A stretch of DNA of 64,000 nucleotides from Chondrosia reniformis (GCA_947172415.1 OX359192.1:8615401-8679400), one strand, 5' to 3'. Counted from the stretch's first letter, positions 25,501-39,225 are shown. Made by a program: numbers and translations. Notes: a model not told the origin generated them from the letters alone.

Positions 25501-27337
25501 GGTTGAGACTCTACTTTGTGATCAGATATCACTAGCATACCTTCCACTTGACCAGGCAAAGTATAACTGGTTGATACAGCTGGTTCGTTTATCTGTTTTG
25601 ATGAGCGTCCCTTTATGTAAAGTGTACTAGATTTTGCTTTGGTTGGCTCAATCTTGGGAGATGTTGTTGGTGATGAGATTAAGTTGTCCTCATATTCATT
25701 CTGTAGTTTTTTCTTTCTCTCCTCTGTCTTTTCCCTAGCATTCAACAATGTCTGTTGTCTGCCCTTTTCTCTTTCCAACATTTGTTGTTTTTCTCTTTGT
25801 ATGTTTGCAGCTAATTTAGCTTTAACTGATTCCTCCTACATATGTGCATATGTATAGGTTGTTAATATACGTAGTCTTACTTAGAGCGAACAGTGTGTTT
25901 AAATATTAATGCTTCCACTATGCATTAGTATTGAACTTAAAATTAACTTCAAGCTCCACTATTTGTACCTCAAGAGCTGTGACGATAGTCTCTAAAGCTA
26001 CTCTTCTTTTAATTTCTCTGTGCAATTTTAACTTTTCATCATCAAACTGTGTGTCCTCTTCAACTTTCTCTTTTATCTTGAGTAATTCCATTTCCTGCAG
26101 CTGCCTGCATTGATAAGAACAAAGCTTATAGTTCCCTTATCACTTATGGTACATGCATACAATATATATATAGTTATTTATGATACATGCACACAATAAA
26201 TGTATATAGTCATTTATGGTACATGCACACAATAGATGTATATAGTCATTTATGGTACATGTATACAATATATATATATATATAGTCGTATATAAATAAA
26301 GGTTTTACACACTGGTCAGTATTTTCCTTTCTTTTCCTTTCATAACAAACTCTTATTTTCAACAATTCCTCTTCCTGTTTGAGCAGCTGCTCATAGTAAG
26401 CTTTTTTTAGTCTCTCATTCTCTTCTGCCATTGCCAGGAGGACTCTCTCTCTGACATCCACAGCAGGAACTGGATCAACTTGCACACTGATGTTTCTAGT
26501 TAGCTTTTCATTGGAGGGACCAAGTGACCCCTTAGGAGCTGCTGCAACACTCTCTTCATTTGATGGTGGAAGGACATTAGTAAAGCAATTCTTTCTTTCC
26601 TGAATTGTATACACATTATATAGTAATATAATTTATAAAACTTATATTAGAGTATATAAATGTATAATTATGAGAAACACATTGTCACATGCAGTGCATG
26701 TATACATTGGTAAATGACTGGAATATCTCAATATGTGTGACTAGTCAATACTTACATTAGAGCCTGTCCTGCCTTCACTTTGAGTACAATCCTTAGATGT
26801 AGGAGGCTCAGAAGAGGGCAGCTGGTCCCGATCATTTGCACCAGTCTGGGCTTCTGGCAGGGTGTAAGGGGTACGTGCCCTCAGAAGGAATAATTTGCGT
26901 TTAGTTTCTTGAATAGTTCGAAGTTGCTTAGCTACAGACTCGTCTGCAGCAGATGGTACCTTACCAGGCTTGTAGCTTATATACAACTTTTCTAATCTCT
27001 CCTTTTCTTTTCTTTGGAGCTTCACAAGAATTTCTTCTCTTTCAATCAAAAGCCTTTTAGCCTTTTCTGTTAACCTCAATTCTTCCTTTGTCAGGACGGA
27101 AGTGCCATTCTCATTAATAAAACCTGCCTTTTGTAGGAACTCTTTCACCTTGGGTCTCTCAAAATATCCTTTCATATGTTTGTCATGCAGACTGTTGTAC
27201 GGACTCGGCTGATTATAAATTGCATTTGCTGCTTCCAAAATTGATTGAAAGTTCTCTTCTCGAGTGAGTGGGTCACAGCCAGGAAAAGCAGATTCAAGCA
27301 AATCTTGAGGTAATTTTGCTAATGGTGAATTGCTCAT
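22506..27337 (-). CDS. Large coiled-coil protein with a 9-residue coding VNTR, family not recognised
   Basis: Four exons on the minus strand: 27337-26756, 26599-26313, 26104-25969, 25835-22506; 1444 residues, in frame. Start MSNSPLAKLPQDLLES is the first ATG after a possible acceptor, so an upstream non-coding exon is likely. Residues about 40-100 (YNSLHDKHMKGYFERPKVKE, then LQKAGFINENGTSVLTKEE) resemble a segment I associate with sperm/ciliary proteins such as FSIP2, but I am not certain. Residues 90-390 are charged coiled coil. Then Ser/Thr-rich disordered sequence, then from about residue 865 more than 60 tandem copies of a 9-residue unit P-E-P-S-S-(R/K)-S-V-(Q/K), ending near the stop. 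Divergent from CEP112, 295 bp apart, which fits a centrosome or cilium role by context only. Confidence 0.68.
22530..24285 (-). repeat. 27-bp coding minisatellite, about 65 copies
   Basis: Inside the last exon of the minus-strand coiled-coil gene. Each 27-bp unit encodes nine residues of the type PEPSSRSVQ, with recurrent R/K, V/I, Q/K and E/L swaps and no frame breaks. Copies at about 23640-23940 are almost identical (recent expansion); those at both ends are more varied. Confidence 0.97.
26143..26292. repeat. About 36-bp AT-rich tandem repeat, 4 copies
   Basis: Units around TTTATGGTACATGCACACAA and TGTATATAGTCA in the intron between exons 2 and 3 of the minus-strand coiled-coil gene; the last copy grades into a (TA)n run. 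Confidence 0.85.
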
Positions 27338-27632
27338 GATGCGAGACTGCAAATAATTTTTCCTGCAATTAAGGGGTGTTTCTGCGGCCTGACACTGAAT
27401 ATATTGCTAACAAACTTTTAAGCAGATTGACTTAGCTTCTACTATTACTCAGCTACAGTGCCGTTGTATAAGTCTGTCGTCAAGAGAATTTTCTACAATT
27501 AGCACTTACACTTGGAGACCACATTGACCAATGAAGTGCGAGAATTCGAACCTACGGAGGCAAAAGGAATTACTGCTACAAGTACGTAGATAAAAGTTAT
27601 AACGTTCGATTCGTAACAACTGGGTGATCATC
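27338..27632. promoter_or_regulatory. Shared promoter region, coiled-coil VNTR gene (-) / CEP112 (+)
   Basis: 295 bp between divergent start codons, including a likely 5' splice-acceptor of the minus-strand gene just upstream of its ATG. No TATA box recognised. Confidence 0.5.
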
Positions 27633-30600
27633 ATGTCTTTCATGAGCACCACACAAGAAGACGAAGTCTTTAAGAAAATATTATCGGATCTCAAGCCGTA
27701 TGCCAAAGCACTACCCAAGAACACTGGTAAGAATTACGTAAATGTAGCATTTTGCATGTAACATCGATACTAACAAATATATTTATTTGCCATATTTTTA
27801 GATGTTCGTCATACAGTAACTAAGTGGATTAAAAAGTTGTTGACGTCTTCTGAACAAAAGTACGTTAAATAATGCAGTAAATTACTAACTACATTTAGCC
27901 CGCCATTTTTACTTGGCAAAAAGGACTAATAAAACCTGTGCCATTGACCTCTATAGATCATTGAGAAATTCTTATGCCAGTCTACTGTTGCATATGCTGA
28001 AAGAAGGTAATGTCGTTGGTGTATTTAATGAGACACCGACTTCTGGTCCTCTCAAGCCTTTGTTTGCCAGTAAGAGTGTCCAACACAGCACTTCACAAAG
28101 AGGTTCTTACCTCCTCAAGCCAGGATGGAGTAAGAACTCATCACTGCATGAGGACCCACAGCAGGTTAAATATGATGATGACATCAGTGAGCATGAGCCA
28201 CAAGAAGTGGTACCAGGAACCTCTTCTGAATTGCTACTTGAGGACCTCTCCGGGCACTTTGACCAAATTCAACCCAAACCTGACTACTCCTATCAACCAG
28301 AAACAAGTAGCATTGTTAGCAGAAGAGTGAAGTTTGATTCAAGTTCTTCCCTTGAAGATTTCAATAATGGTTTGTCTAACAATGATAAACATAAAGACTG
28401 CTTCTTATTTTACAAGACTTTGCTTCCAGATTTGGAGCCCCAGCTCATTCAGAGTGATGGCAGCGACTCTGATGTGGCAGAGCTGTTACAAGGAAGCCGT
28501 CAAGTCAAGCCAGCCAAAGATCAGGTACTACTAGTCCATATATTTGTTGACATGGCATGTGATACTGTACAACAGCTGCCCTATGGGGAAGAGGTTTTCA
28601 TTGTACTAATCAATCAATAGGACCTACTGGACCTGTTGAAGTCTTCTGTTGGTTCTGAAGTAAAGAGGCCTTGGAAAGGAGACCAACGTAATACATTTGA
28701 TATGTCAGGTCAGGTTACTCCAGGGTATGGGGGTAAGGGACCATTGTCCTCTCAAGGTTTGTCAGCACTTTCCCCAACATTCACGAGTTACTCAATTTTC
28801 ACTTTTCACTTTTCTTCAAGGTTCCCACAAATGGTTTTCACCATATAAAAAGAGTGCCACACAGAGCAGCAAGTTACAATCTAAAGAAGTACAGTATCAT
28901 ACACACATTTCTCCCTCCTACATGCATACGTATACATGTGTAGATACTGTATATGCGCACATATACGTACGTATATTATGCAGAAGTAGGATTGATCCAT
29001 CTAGTTTCTATATGATGCATATTTAGAGAGCACATGATGCATTTGTATCTAGAATATACACTGAGCACAACATTTGTGTATTTGTAGTTTGAAGTGCAGG
29101 CAAGACTAGCTGAATCACGTGTTTATGATGAGAGAGTGAAGATGCAACAGACTCTGGAACAGACTGTTAGAAAGGTATACAAGCAGTTAGTTCAGGATAG
29201 GTCCATCTCCTAATGAGACACATGTACAGTATGCATACGTACGTATATAATTGAGGGTATCTACAATAATATCATACCTACTATTTTTACCACAATTTAA
29301 TTGGTCGATTCTTCAATCATGACTAATGGGGCAGAAGTCCTTAGGAATCATACTCCTCTATATACAGCTGTGCTCCTCATCAATTTAGCTAATGATATTT
29401 AACACAGTCTTCTCTCTGATCCACAACCAGCTACGTATTTGTCATCAGCCGATTGTCTTAATGCAACCTAGGTCCAGTTTCTAGCAACGTCATTATACAT
29501 CCCTCCAATAAATTTATTAATTATTCAATAAAGATTGATGAAGGGTGGTAACACATATGTCATCACATATTAGAGATCAAGGCACACTTGAGATGGTGTA
29601 GCATGCACTTAACAATCTAACACCTTCAATGCATCTTATTAGTACCTGATAGCACCTTCTATTGGGTAACTTGATTATACATAAGTAAGTAAAACGTAAA
29701 ATAGCTGTTGCTAGCCAGTATATAGAATGGCTAATTTGTAGTATTTACATACATATGTATATGTTTGTACATACATATATAAGCTGCTAATGCATGAAAA
29801 ATCTAAGATACCATTTTCCTACATGCTATGCCTATTCTGTAAAAGAGCCTATAGGGGAACTAAACCTGAAGAGAGCTTTGGATGAAGATACAGGAGTCTT
29901 TTCTTCCTTCTTTTCCCTTCTTTCATCTTCTTCTCCACTGGGTCAGACAGCCGTTTCTGGGAATTCCACCCTTCATCAGTGATCCTGGGAGTCTTTGTCT
30001 TTTTCTTTATCTTGATCTTCTGTGAATCCTGTAATGTACACGTATACCTAGGTACATACATATACGTACGTATATATGGCATTGGAGATAAATATATCTA
30101 TTTTAATTAACTTTGTTGCACTGTGTACAGTTGTTGGATAAAAAGAATAATGAGCTAGAAGATTTGAAATCATCACATCAAATTCAACTGCACAAAACCC
30201 ACTCAAAAGTGCAATCATTGGAAAGGAAAGGTACTGACAACACTATTCCATATACGGTTAGTTAAATACGTATTACATTTGACCATCCCTGTTCGTCCGA
30301 TATGGCACAGTTCAGCATTTGCAAGGCGAATGTGCTCATCTGAAGCACGAAAGAGAGAGACTGGACAACGACCACAAGCTAGCAATGCAGCAACTCAAGT
30401 TTGACATACAAACGGAGCAACAGGACACGGTGCACTATCTAATTCACATACATAATGTTGAAATGAATATGTGTGATAAATACTGCAACTGTAGATTCAA
30501 GAGGTGAAGGAGCGTTTTGAGTTTGAGAAATGTGACTTGCAGCAGAAGAATGAAATTCAGTTGCAACACAATAATGAAGAATACGCAAGAAGAATGGGAA

Positions 30601-33600
30601 AACTAGAACAAGACTATAAAGCTCAACTGAAGACTTCAGTAAGACACATGTATAGGTAGCTGCATATTTATATCATTTAACAGATAATCCCTATTACTAA
30701 TATTAGAATGAGGTAACATCAATACAATATACGTATATACCTATGTAAGAAATGTGTATATACATATGTACAAGAAAGAAGCAATGAATGTGGTTGTGGG
30801 TGTACTACATGCAGATGTACATATTATGTGATTTTAGAATGAGCTGATAAGAGAACTAGAAGGAAGGATTTCTGACTTGACGCAGGAACAGGAAACAGCT
30901 GCTACTGCATATAGTAAACTAGTTCAGGAGAAGGCTATACTTGAAGAGACTGTCGGGACCCTTGAGGAAGAGCTAATCACTGCCAGGAATAAGTACGTGT
31001 GTACAGAGCTCACAATGATGTTTCTCCACAATTATTATATGGCATATACGTATTTCCTCTTTCTATAGATCAGCTCATATTGAAAAGATGACTGAAAAAT
31101 GTGAAAGAGACAGGAGAGAGCAGCTGGAACAGCACCAGAGAAGAGCTGAAGATACCATTAACCAACTGAAAATCCAGTTCAGTCGTCAGGAGGAGCAGTG
31201 GTCCAATCAATTAGCTGACAGAGAAAAGAAATTGACAAACTGTAGGAGGGCAAAGGAAGAATTGGAGAAGCGATACAAGAGAGAATTAGCAGTGAGTATA
31301 GCTTCGCTAGTATACATAACCTATTCTGCTATAAATGCCTGCTTAGGAGGCGGAAACTAATCACAGGAAAATATTTCAGGAAGAAAAGAGGAAACACCTT
31401 CAGAAGGTGAGATTAAGCTATTCCTGCTATGTGTTTATAATACTGATTTGCTAGTGTGCATACATATACAATGTACTTAATTGACACATGATTATCACTT
31501 GCATGTCACATGTTCTAAAGATACAAAGTCTAAAGAATGAGATGGAATCTCAGGGAGCTTCAGCTACTGCACAGCAGCGGAAACTTGAAACTACTATCAG
31601 GTACGTACGTATGTAGGTATGTGCATATTGATGTACGTACGTATATATTGCAACTGTAAGTAGTAAATCTCATTAGGAGTACAACGTGTATGTACGTATG
31701 TATGTATATGAAGATATTTTTATGGATAATACGTATATACATGTGCGTATGTGTGTATGCACGTTTAATTGCATGCACAAACTGTGACTTATAGCTACGC
31801 ACATATAATTTCATCCGAAATGTCAAAGGATGTTTGGTCTGTGAAGCAGAGCTATAGCATCTGTTCAGCCGGTGGTGGTGAACAACTTAGCTGTTCATCT
31901 GTCACTGTGGGCAGACACTAACTACACTAACTGGATAATTGATAAGCTGATAGTACAACCATGTATAGTGATATCCCTTCACCAGAGGAAACTCCAAATC
32001 AACTACTAATTCAATTGGTTACCTGACAACTTAATGTGGGCTGACACTTTTGTATCATATTGTAAGGACAGCTCCTATAAGCCTGCCTATGCAATCATAT
32101 CAACAAGGCTACACCCACGCACCACCCACGTACAGTGCTTTATCAGCTACAACCACAAGCTAATTAAGTTAATAGCATTCCTAGATTTGGAGAAGATTCA
32201 AAAATGATCAATCTCTTTATTCATATATAAATATCTTCGTTTGCATACAATATGATAATGGAGTATAACAAGTATTCATTGTCTGTACTAATGTCTGCGT
32301 ATTGTTGCTTGTCACGTGCCTTCTTGTAGAGAATGTTCGAATCAAATGGAAGACTTGAAAAAGGTGCAGGAGCTTCAAGTGAAACAGGCAGAAAAGGCTC
32401 TTGAAGAATATAAAACTCATTCTGAAGCCAGCACTTCCAAAATGTTTACGCAAATGAAAAGGGAGGTGTGTCTTGTCTCCCTAAAGGGGAGTGTACTGCT
32501 ACTTGACAATTCTGTTAATAATGTTTAGATGGAAATTCTGGAAAATGAGTTGGCTAATTCCAGACTACAGAAAGAAAAGAAAACAGCTGATTTTATAAAG
32601 CAGATTGAAAAAGAGAAAAGGAAACATGAAAGAGAGGTGGACGTCCCCACTAATTCTGAGCCATTCATTCTCCTATCAATCCATCTGCTCAATCATATAT
32701 ATCCCTTTTAGGTTGTACTCTCTAATATGTCCATGTATTTAGGTGGAAGTGAGTGAGGCAAAAATGAAGAATGAGATCAGTTATTTAAAACAAGAGCATT
32801 CTCTGGAAGTAGATAAACTTAAAAAGGACCTCAAATTTGAAAAGGTATTTGCTCAGTTTCCTGTCTAGTCTGGTGTGACTCTCTGTTCTTAATGAGACCC
32901 GGCTATTTCATTCTTAGCGTGTAAAATATACTACATTCCTTTCACATTACAACAAATTAGAAAGTGCTCCAATTTTGTAGCTCTAGTCTAGTTAGTTTGA
33001 AAGGAATTGACCCTCCTTGTGCTCTGATAGCTTGTTTTGTCTTTATAAAGTTGGTATGTAGTCTGGACTGTCCCCAATATTGTCTGGAGTGCATATATGT
33101 ATTTACTCTAACAGTCATTACTGCACCCACCTCATTAAATCTGTTAATGGATATTTGTAGGACCATTATACATTTTATAACTTGAACCTTGCCTTGTGGC
33201 ACACCCTCTCTACATGACACGCCCTCACTCCATGGCACACCCTCACTCCATGACACACCCTCACTCCATGACACACCCTCACTCCATGGCACACCCTCAC
33301 TCCATGGCACACCCTCACTCCATGACACACCCTCACTCCATGGCACACCCTCACTCCATGGCATGCCCTCACTCCATGGCACACCCTCACTCCATGACAC
33401 ACCCTCCTTCCATGGCACACCCTCACTCCATGACACACCCTCCTTCCATGACACACCCTCCTTCCATGACACACCCTCCTTCCATGACACACCCTCCTTC
33501 CATGGCACACCCTCACTCCATGACACACCCTCACTCCATGGCACACCCTCACTCCATGGTACTTACATCCTCACTTTAAAGTGGACATACACTCCATAAT

Positions 33601-36600
33601 ACTCAACTCCTTGATGATAATGTTCTTAGACTAATTCTTTATACAAATCTGACACTTACTGTTTTAGATAATCGCAGTTGTCTATTGTCTAATCTTTGTG
33701 ATCTTGAAAATCACAGAATTAGATTAATGCTCACACAGTAACATTATAATATTAGTGAAAGGTGATTTAGCACATTCTGTTAGGAATATTCTCATTATTG
33801 CATTAAAGGGTTAGCCAGAATGACTGATATTACATAACCATGGAAATTTGTATGTAAAGATATTGTTTCAATCCACTTGCTTGGGGACTGGCTTAGTAGA
33901 GAAATAGTTTCATTTTTCTACTAAAAGAACTTTTATGTGTATATAACTCTTTTGGGTTGTAATTAGTTAATTGTTGTCCTTCTACTCGTAGTCTGACAGT
34001 GGAGTGAGACTACCACTCAATCTCTCTATCTCTCTTGCAATGCTGGTGTTGTACGTATATACAGTATGATGTGTCCAGCGCACTTCTTACGTAGGTGCAT
34101 GTTGATAAGGGAATTTATTCCACTGTAGATCACTAAAACATTAACTGATTATTGACACTTAATTTTTCCAGGCAGCAATTGTGGACACAATAATAAGCTA
34201 ATCTTTATGCGTATATTTGTGAACATTCTTTAAAGACTTTCTGTATATTTCTTCCTTACAAGCACTATTTACATCTGTATCACCCTTAAAGGATACTTTT
34301 TAGATCATAAGATATTCTAGAGGCAGTGATAGGCTTGAGGTGATTTTTTTTGTAGAGTGGGTGGATTTAATCACCCTAATCCCACTCTGTAATGTACCTA
34401 ATTAGTGACAGATGTGATTTCTATAGTCATCTGTACCTTCTGTAGCTACTGGTAGCCCACAGATACAAGTGGGCGTGTCCTAATTAGCCTAGGGATGAGC
34501 ATTTCTAGGAAATTTGAGATATATAGGTCCATTGTGTCACAGTATTCCCATGCGAACCTATTATGCAAGCGTCATAGCTGGTACACTTATCAGTTCACAC
34601 AATTAAGACTACGTACAACACATGGAACATCTCATCCATTGCACATGTGTTCATACATACGTACGTTTGTATTAACTTACTGTAGGAGGAGGCAATTGCA
34701 CGGATGACAAAGGAGACAGAGGTGAGAGAGAGGCAGTGGAAGGACAAGGTTACATCTTATGGCGAGGTTTGTATTTTGTTGTTGCTTCCATTTTGTCCTC
34801 ATATATATATAAGTCCACATTCAGACACAGCTGAGCTTAATCCTTTATTTTCCCTTAATTCATTTCTACATGCAAACACATACATACAATGGTTGTACGA
34901 ACCTCTTAATACTATTGCAATTGTTGAAAGTTCCTAAATAATAAATGTGAATGAATGTTATAAACATTCATAGATTCAGACACAAATTTCACTTACTCTT
35001 TGTACATTAGAGCTGCCTTATTCTCTCTACATTAGAGCTCTTCCTACGTATGTCTGCACACATATATGTATGTAGTTACCTATGACTGTGCTATTGCACT
35101 GTATGTAGATGGTGGAATCATTAGAAGAAGAGGTCCAGAGTCTATCAGCTCAAATTCATGAGATGAAAGCAACTTCCCAGAAGGAGTCTGCCGATGCTTC
35201 AGTCAGATGGGAAGAGGAGAGGTTGATGTTGCTGAAGCAACAGGAAATAATGGTGTGTAAAGGGGTTACTGGTAAATCTAAAACACCTTTTTCCTGACAT
35301 CAATATAAATCTAAAGAAAATATTTAGCCTGATTCCTAGACCTACGTACGTACGTATTACACACAAAGAGAAAACCTTTAGAGCTTTGGATGAGAAGATA
35401 CCAATTTTACTTCTTTTTCCACTGGACCAGATAACAGTAATTTTGTGGTACCCTGTGTGTGTGTATATGTACGTACCTTTGTATGGGCAATGAAGTAATC
35501 GTCTACTTGTAATGTTCCATAGACCAGTAAGTGATACGTATGTACGTATATGTATGTATCATTAAGGATGGACTATGTAAATATCACCAAGCCCTAAACA
35601 GCTAACATTAGCTAATTATTAGAGGTCTGCATAGGATTGGAGATGGTATGACATACGTACATATGAGTGAAACTGATAATGATGAAATAGTAGAGTTATT
35701 GTGGTGATAATATCACATGATGCATACCAATATACCTTTATATACCTCTAAATTCTTAAGGTGTGCGTAGGCTGATGTATACCAATATACCTTTATATAC
35801 CTCTAAATTCTTAAGGTGTGCGTAGGCTGATGCATACCAATATACCTTTATATACCTCTAAATTCTTAAGGTGTGCGTAGGCTGATGCATACGCCGTAGT
35901 CTGTGTGTACATATTTGGATAAAGAGGCAGTTCCAACAGAAGTGCTCTCATTGGCAGGTTGTCTGTGTGATTTGGTTGCTATAATTACATCAGCCCCCGT
36001 AAGGTTATAAAATAGAGCCTATTGGTAGTCTTTTAAATTAACCTAATTTAGACCATTCACCACATTTTATTGTGTAATAGTACTACAGGATGGTCAGTTT
36101 GTATTGAATAATGGGCATAATATAATTAATATATTCATCATTATCAGTATAGGTACATTATAATATGTATATAAAAGTATTATAATGTTTGTATAATAAA
36201 GGCCTCACATTGCTATAAATGTACAGCGTGAGAGTGGGAGGAATCAATTATATTTATTTGGTTCTACGTACGTATGTATTGAGGAATCAATTATATTTAT
36301 TTGGTTCTACGTACGTATGTATTGAGGAATCAATTATATTTATTTGGTTCTACGTACGTATGTATTGAGGAATCAATTATATTTATTTGGTTCTACGTAC
36401 GTATGTATTGAGGAATCAATTATATTTATTTGGTTCTATATACATATGCACACACATACGTACATACGTATGTGTGTGCATAGATATTTTGTGTCCGTGT
36501 GCATGTGCATTTGTGACAAATCTGTGCATCCTTTAGGTTTCAAAACTGAAATCTCAATATGAGAATGAGAACGAGCAGGCCAAACTTGACCACACTAAAC

Positions 36601-38657
36601 AAATGGAAACTTTAAGGAAGACAGCTCAAGATCAAGCAAGGCACCTGGAACTAGAGTACAGTGGTAGAGTAGCCCAAACCAGCGAGGTACAGCTCATAAA
36701 CGTGTTCCTAATTATAAAGTGGTGTCACGTACTATATATGTACGTCCTGTACTATATACGTACGTACGTGTGTGTCATACTCCAATTGTGCACTGCCACC
36801 ATGTGTAGGCAGTCATAAACCTTCAAAGACAAGTCACAGAGTTGGAAGATGAACTTCAAAAGTAAGTCTGTACATATGAAGGTAGGTAGGTACTATATAA
36901 TGGTAGGTACTAGAATCATACTATGGATGTGTAGATACATATTATTGCACTGCAAAGATGGGTTGTCCCAATCATCACAGAACCACAGACAGTTGTTCTA
37001 CCCTCTTCAGAGCTCATTACTGAGGTACACTTTGGTGGATGACTATTTTCAATTGAAATACTTGTGGTTTCATTATAAAAGAAGGTTGAGTCTGCAGTCA
37101 AAGCAGGACTGGGTGCTCACAATAATAAGGACAATGCCATTAACTCACATTTTCACTCTATTATGCTGTAGAGTGTGTAAAGCTTCAACATAAGCATAAC
37201 ACATACAATAGCCCAAACATATGTGTTTGTAATGTATGCTGATAGAATAAGTTCTGGAACACCTATGACTGCTACATATACATTTATATAATTACCTTTC
37301 TGAAGTCATTTAATCTAATTGTACCAGACTTCTGAACCCAGGTTATGTAAGCAGTGAGTACCTAAGTAAACCTTACCAGTCATTGTGTCATTAAAGAGCT
37401 ATGGTGCCTGTGGGTTATTCCTGGCTCCTCAGACATTACAGTGCTGATGTCACCACACTATGGAGTGTACAACCCCTCCTCATTCTATACTAGGTGTATG
37501 AAGTGATACAAACACAACTACTACAATATGTGGTGAATATTCTCTACTCCAGTTGTGTCTTAGTTCATGTACTTGTCTCAATACCAGCCCAAGACATTAG
37601 CTGATATAAATGATCCATTCAGCATACATTTTTGTACCATTTGAATATACGTATACATATGTACCTACATTTGTGTAAACAGTGTTAATTATATGCATAC
37701 ATATGCATACGTACATATACTTTGGAAGTTGCTGTTGTGTAGGCAACAAAGACTGCACAAGGAACAGATCAAAGATTATGAATTACAACATGAAAATGAG
37801 CTAAATAGTCTGAAGACACATCACTTAGCTATGGATAAGGTACATTTAAGGACTTAATTTTGTAATACAAATAATTACAGGATCAACATGACATAATCTT
37901 AGGTTGTTGAACAAGAAAGCAAAGATTTGAAAAGTAAAGTAAACCAACTTGAAAGCCAATTGAAAGAATGTGAACTGAAAAATTCTGAAAAGGTACAGTA
38001 TGTATTATTACCTCTTAAATAGTTTCATGGTGGGGCATCACAGTAGATGAATATGCATGCAAAGTCCAATGTTATTTAATCCAATATATATGTATGTGTA
38101 TGTGTGTGTGTGTGTGTGTGTATGTGTGTATGTGTGTGCTTAGAAATATGAAGTGTGACTTGCTGAATTAAGCTGCTGACTTTACTGTGCCTTTACAACG
38201 CTTGTGTGTCTACTTCCATATGAATGTAGCTTTCAAGACTAAAACTTCAATATGAGAATCGAATGAAGGGTTTGGTACCCCAGAGTGTTCAGAGGGTACG
38301 TATGTACATGTATATGTATCTGCACACCTGGTATATTGCATGTTATGTATGTAAATATTAAGTCCAACATTAATAAGGAAGCCATGTATGCAATTATTGT
38401 ACAACCATAATTTATACTAAACATGTAAATTTTAATTTATTAAATTACTATTAGCAAGAGATGTGTAATAATAGAGTTTACTTTAATGGGATCTTGTTTT
38501 GATATAGGATTATGAGAGTACAATTCGGTCGCTTAGAGATCAAATACAAGTTTCAAACCAAAGATCGTCATTACTTCAACAAGAACTCAATCATTTAACA
38601 GAACCCAAGTTTACATCATCTTATTCAGCTACTCCTTCAAAATCACGCCCTTTTTAA
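27633..38657 (+). CDS. CEP112: Centrosomal protein of 112 kDa
   Basis: 24 exons sum to 2988 nt, 995 residues (human about 955): 27633-27726, 27802-27859, 27957-28524, 28621-28708, 28821-28888, 29088-29174, 30131-30230, 30311-30429, 30495-30638, 30838-30992, 31069-31291, 31380-31406, 31521-31600, 32330-32465, 32529-32636, 32743-32844, 34686-34766, 35109-35252, 36537-36686, 36809-36861, 37743-37839, 37903-37992, 38230-38295, 38508-38657. The N-terminus (DEVFKKILSDLKPYAKALP, TKWIKKLL, SYASLLLHMLKEGNVVG) matches the CEP112/CCDC46 head domain. A low-complexity acidic segment follows. From exon 6 to the end it is almost continuous heptad coiled coil. Exon 12 is a 27-bp microexon (EEKRKHLQK). Role: centrosome-associated coiled-coil protein. 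Confidence 0.85.
29797..30030 (-). repeat. Dispersed repeat family, copy 2 (about 234 bp)
   Basis: In CEP112 intron 6, reverse complement of 20850-21079 with the same two ends (AAAAATCTAAGATACC at left, TGTGAATCCT at right). Small indels and scattered substitutions separate the copies. A more decayed relative lies at about 35370-35450. Confidence 0.8.
33199..33560. repeat. 18-bp minisatellite, about 20 copies, in CEP112 intron 16
   Basis: Unit CATG(A/G)CACACCCTC(A/C)(C/T)TC. Period divisible by three gives long open frames on both strands. The rest of the 1.84-kb intron (32845-34685) is unique AT-rich sequence with no exon that I can see. Confidence 0.95.
35370..35450 (-). repeat. Decayed fragment of the 230-bp dispersed repeat
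   Basis: TTTAGAGCTTTGGATGA, a short TTTTTCCACTGG block and a CAGATAACAG segment align in order with the middle of the copy at 29797-30030. Too diverged for exact ends. Confidence 0.45.
35719..35895. repeat. 55-bp tandem repeat, 3.2 copies
   Basis: Copies start at 35719, 35774, 35829 and 35884 (partial) with GATG(C/T)ATACC; nearly identical, so recent. In CEP112 intron 18. Confidence 0.95.
36241..36438. repeat. 43-bp tandem repeat, 4.6 copies, each with a TACGTACGTA palindrome
   Basis: Copies start at 36241, 36284, 36327, 36370 and 36413 with GAATCAATTATATTTATTTG then TTCTACGTACGTATG. Almost no divergence. In CEP112 intron 18, about 100 bp from exon 19. Confidence 0.95.
38092..38138. repeat. 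(TG)n microsatellite
   Basis: Interrupted TG/TATG run of about 45 bp in CEP112 intron 22. Confidence 0.9.
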
Positions 38658-39225
38658 TTGAATAACTTGGTTGATATATATATTCAGTATTAACTGTATG
38701 TTCTTAGTTGAGTGCATATACTTAAGTTGTCAACTAACATATATACCTTCACTTAAGCAGATCTTGCATCAATCATATAAAAGTACATCTTATTACATAG
38801 ACATATATATATATAGTTATACACTTAAATATACAGATTTACTCATGATCAGTGGTCATGTAAACTGAGTTCCTGAAAAGAGTTCAGCACTAAGGCATGT
38901 GTATAGCTAGCTATTATATAACTGTTAATGCATAGTTCAGCAACATACACACGACTATCATATATACTGGTTTATATATACGCCCACTCCTAACTATAGC
39001 TATAGAGTGAGGTGTTAGATTATTTGGCAGGAATCAGCTAATTCTATTATACCATCAACCACAACTGCCTTATTCTTATAATATACCTGCATTGAGTATA
39101 AAAGAAGAATTACCTGGAGTTTAGCAGTCATTTGTAGACACTCTCCCGGCATAGCTAGGTGTATATAGCTAAGAAGGCACTGGTATATATATATACTCCA
39201 AGGCCCGAGTGCTTGTACAAGTATA
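38658..39225. other. Intergenic gap between CEP112 and Reeler gene 1
   Basis: AT-rich with TATATA runs. A TATATATATATA stretch sits about 40 bp before the Reeler 1 start and could serve as its TATA region. No gene recognised. Confidence 0.4.

Noticed and set aside
33175-33599. His/Ser/Pro and Gly/Val repeats on both strands
   Set aside because: 18-bp minisatellite in a CEP112 intron.
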